This document shows positions 6,129-6,229 of a stretch of DNA of 6,229 bases, one piece after another. The position numbers and the translations under genes are program-made. A model generated the notes under the pieces. That model saw only the letters and a list, made by a program, of their open reading frames with translations, searched no databases and was not told the DNA's origin. The stretch is from Bacteroidia bacterium (lineage in GTDB: Bacteria; Bacteroidota; Bacteroidia; Cytophagales; Cyclobacteriaceae). The stretch covers positions 1 through 6,229 of the forward strand of contig JAAURZ010000152.1 in assembly GCA_012031955.1 (NCBI GenBank), read 5' to 3'. Positions within the stretch are counted from its first letter, which is position 1, and each line of letters starts with the position of its first letter.

Positions 6129-6229
6129 CTAAAACCAGCTAGTTCCCGGGTATTGATATTGTCTGCCGACTTCTTCATCCAACTCCACCCCAATGCCGGG
6201 GCGGTCGGTTAGATGAATATAGCCGTCCT
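6129..6229 (-). CDS. mandelate racemase / muconate lactonizing enzyme family protein, C-terminal end (partial)
   Basis: Read on the minus strand from base 6227, 32 codons end at TAG (complement of 6129-6131). The peptide begins DGYIHLTDRPGIGVELDEE and ends with QYPGTSWF. The block G-Y-I-x-L-x-D-R-P-G-I-G-V-E-L-D-E-E is the typical C-terminal capping-domain tail of enolase-superfamily sugar-acid dehydratases and racemases (galactonate or rhamnonate dehydratase-like enzymes). The catalytic barrel and metal ligands lie outside the window, so the substrate cannot be given. The gene points toward the operon (convergent). Because the intervening sequence looks misjoined, this neighbourhood may not be real. 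Confidence 0.75.
   Translation of the reverse strand, partial: DGYIHLTDRPGIGVELDEEVGRQYQYPGTSWF

Noticed and set aside
5944..6132. Open frame continuing as [18 protein letters not shown] to TAA 6130-6132 as a gene
   Set aside because: It has no start of its own outside the HisD-like fragment, no recognisable family, runs through the inverted repeat, and lies in a region that appears misjoined.

Overview
The window looks like a stretch of a mid-GC Bacteroidota-type chromosome, possibly one complete metagenomic contig. The genes have no Shine-Dalgarno sequence and instead have A-rich leaders just before ATG. The central genes have the look of Bacteroidota envelope proteins. This taxonomic call is an inference. 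The middle of the window (about 1227 to 5700) is coherent. Both ends are damaged: reading frames break repeatedly in the first 430 bases, and unrelated gene pieces are joined in the last 530 bases.

Left edge (1-963, + strand): the C-terminal part of a type B carboxylesterase (para-nitrobenzyl esterase type). It runs from the nucleophile elbow GQSGG to the natural stop, but several indels scramble the frame before about 427. A 263-base gap follows.

Centre (1227-5729, + strand): a compact same-strand gene set, probably one operon. In order it encodes (1) a cytoplasmic coiled-coil protein with an acidic N-terminus; (2) a membrane-anchored coiled-coil protein whose frame is broken once or twice; (3) a 598-residue protein joining an N-terminal membrane anchor, a solute-binding-protein-like domain and a C-terminal OmpA peptidoglycan-binding domain; (4) an SsuC/TauC-type ABC permease with a degenerate EAA loop; and (5) the first 24 residues of an ABC ATPase. 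This resembles an ABC importer whose binding protein spans from the inner membrane to the cell wall and which is produced with two coiled-coil partners. It is the candidate unusual system of the window. Substrate and purpose cannot be read from the sequence. Nutrient uptake, or an envelope-stress or mechanical sensing role, are both inferences.

Right edge (5706-6229): the ATPase gene switches, without a break in frame, into the C-terminus of a HisD-like dehydrogenase (sulfopropanediol dehydrogenase HpsN type). The join lies in a stretch, VAYGDKVI, that fits both families. The HisD-like part ends abnormally at YGGKSTL. About 180 unexplained bases follow, holding a 12-base palindrome and a long inverted repeat. 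The window ends in the C-terminus of an enolase-superfamily (mandelate racemase / muconate lactonizing enzyme) gene on the minus strand. The mosaic is more easily explained by an assembly or amplification chimera than by biology, so gene neighbourhood beyond about 5706 should not be trusted.
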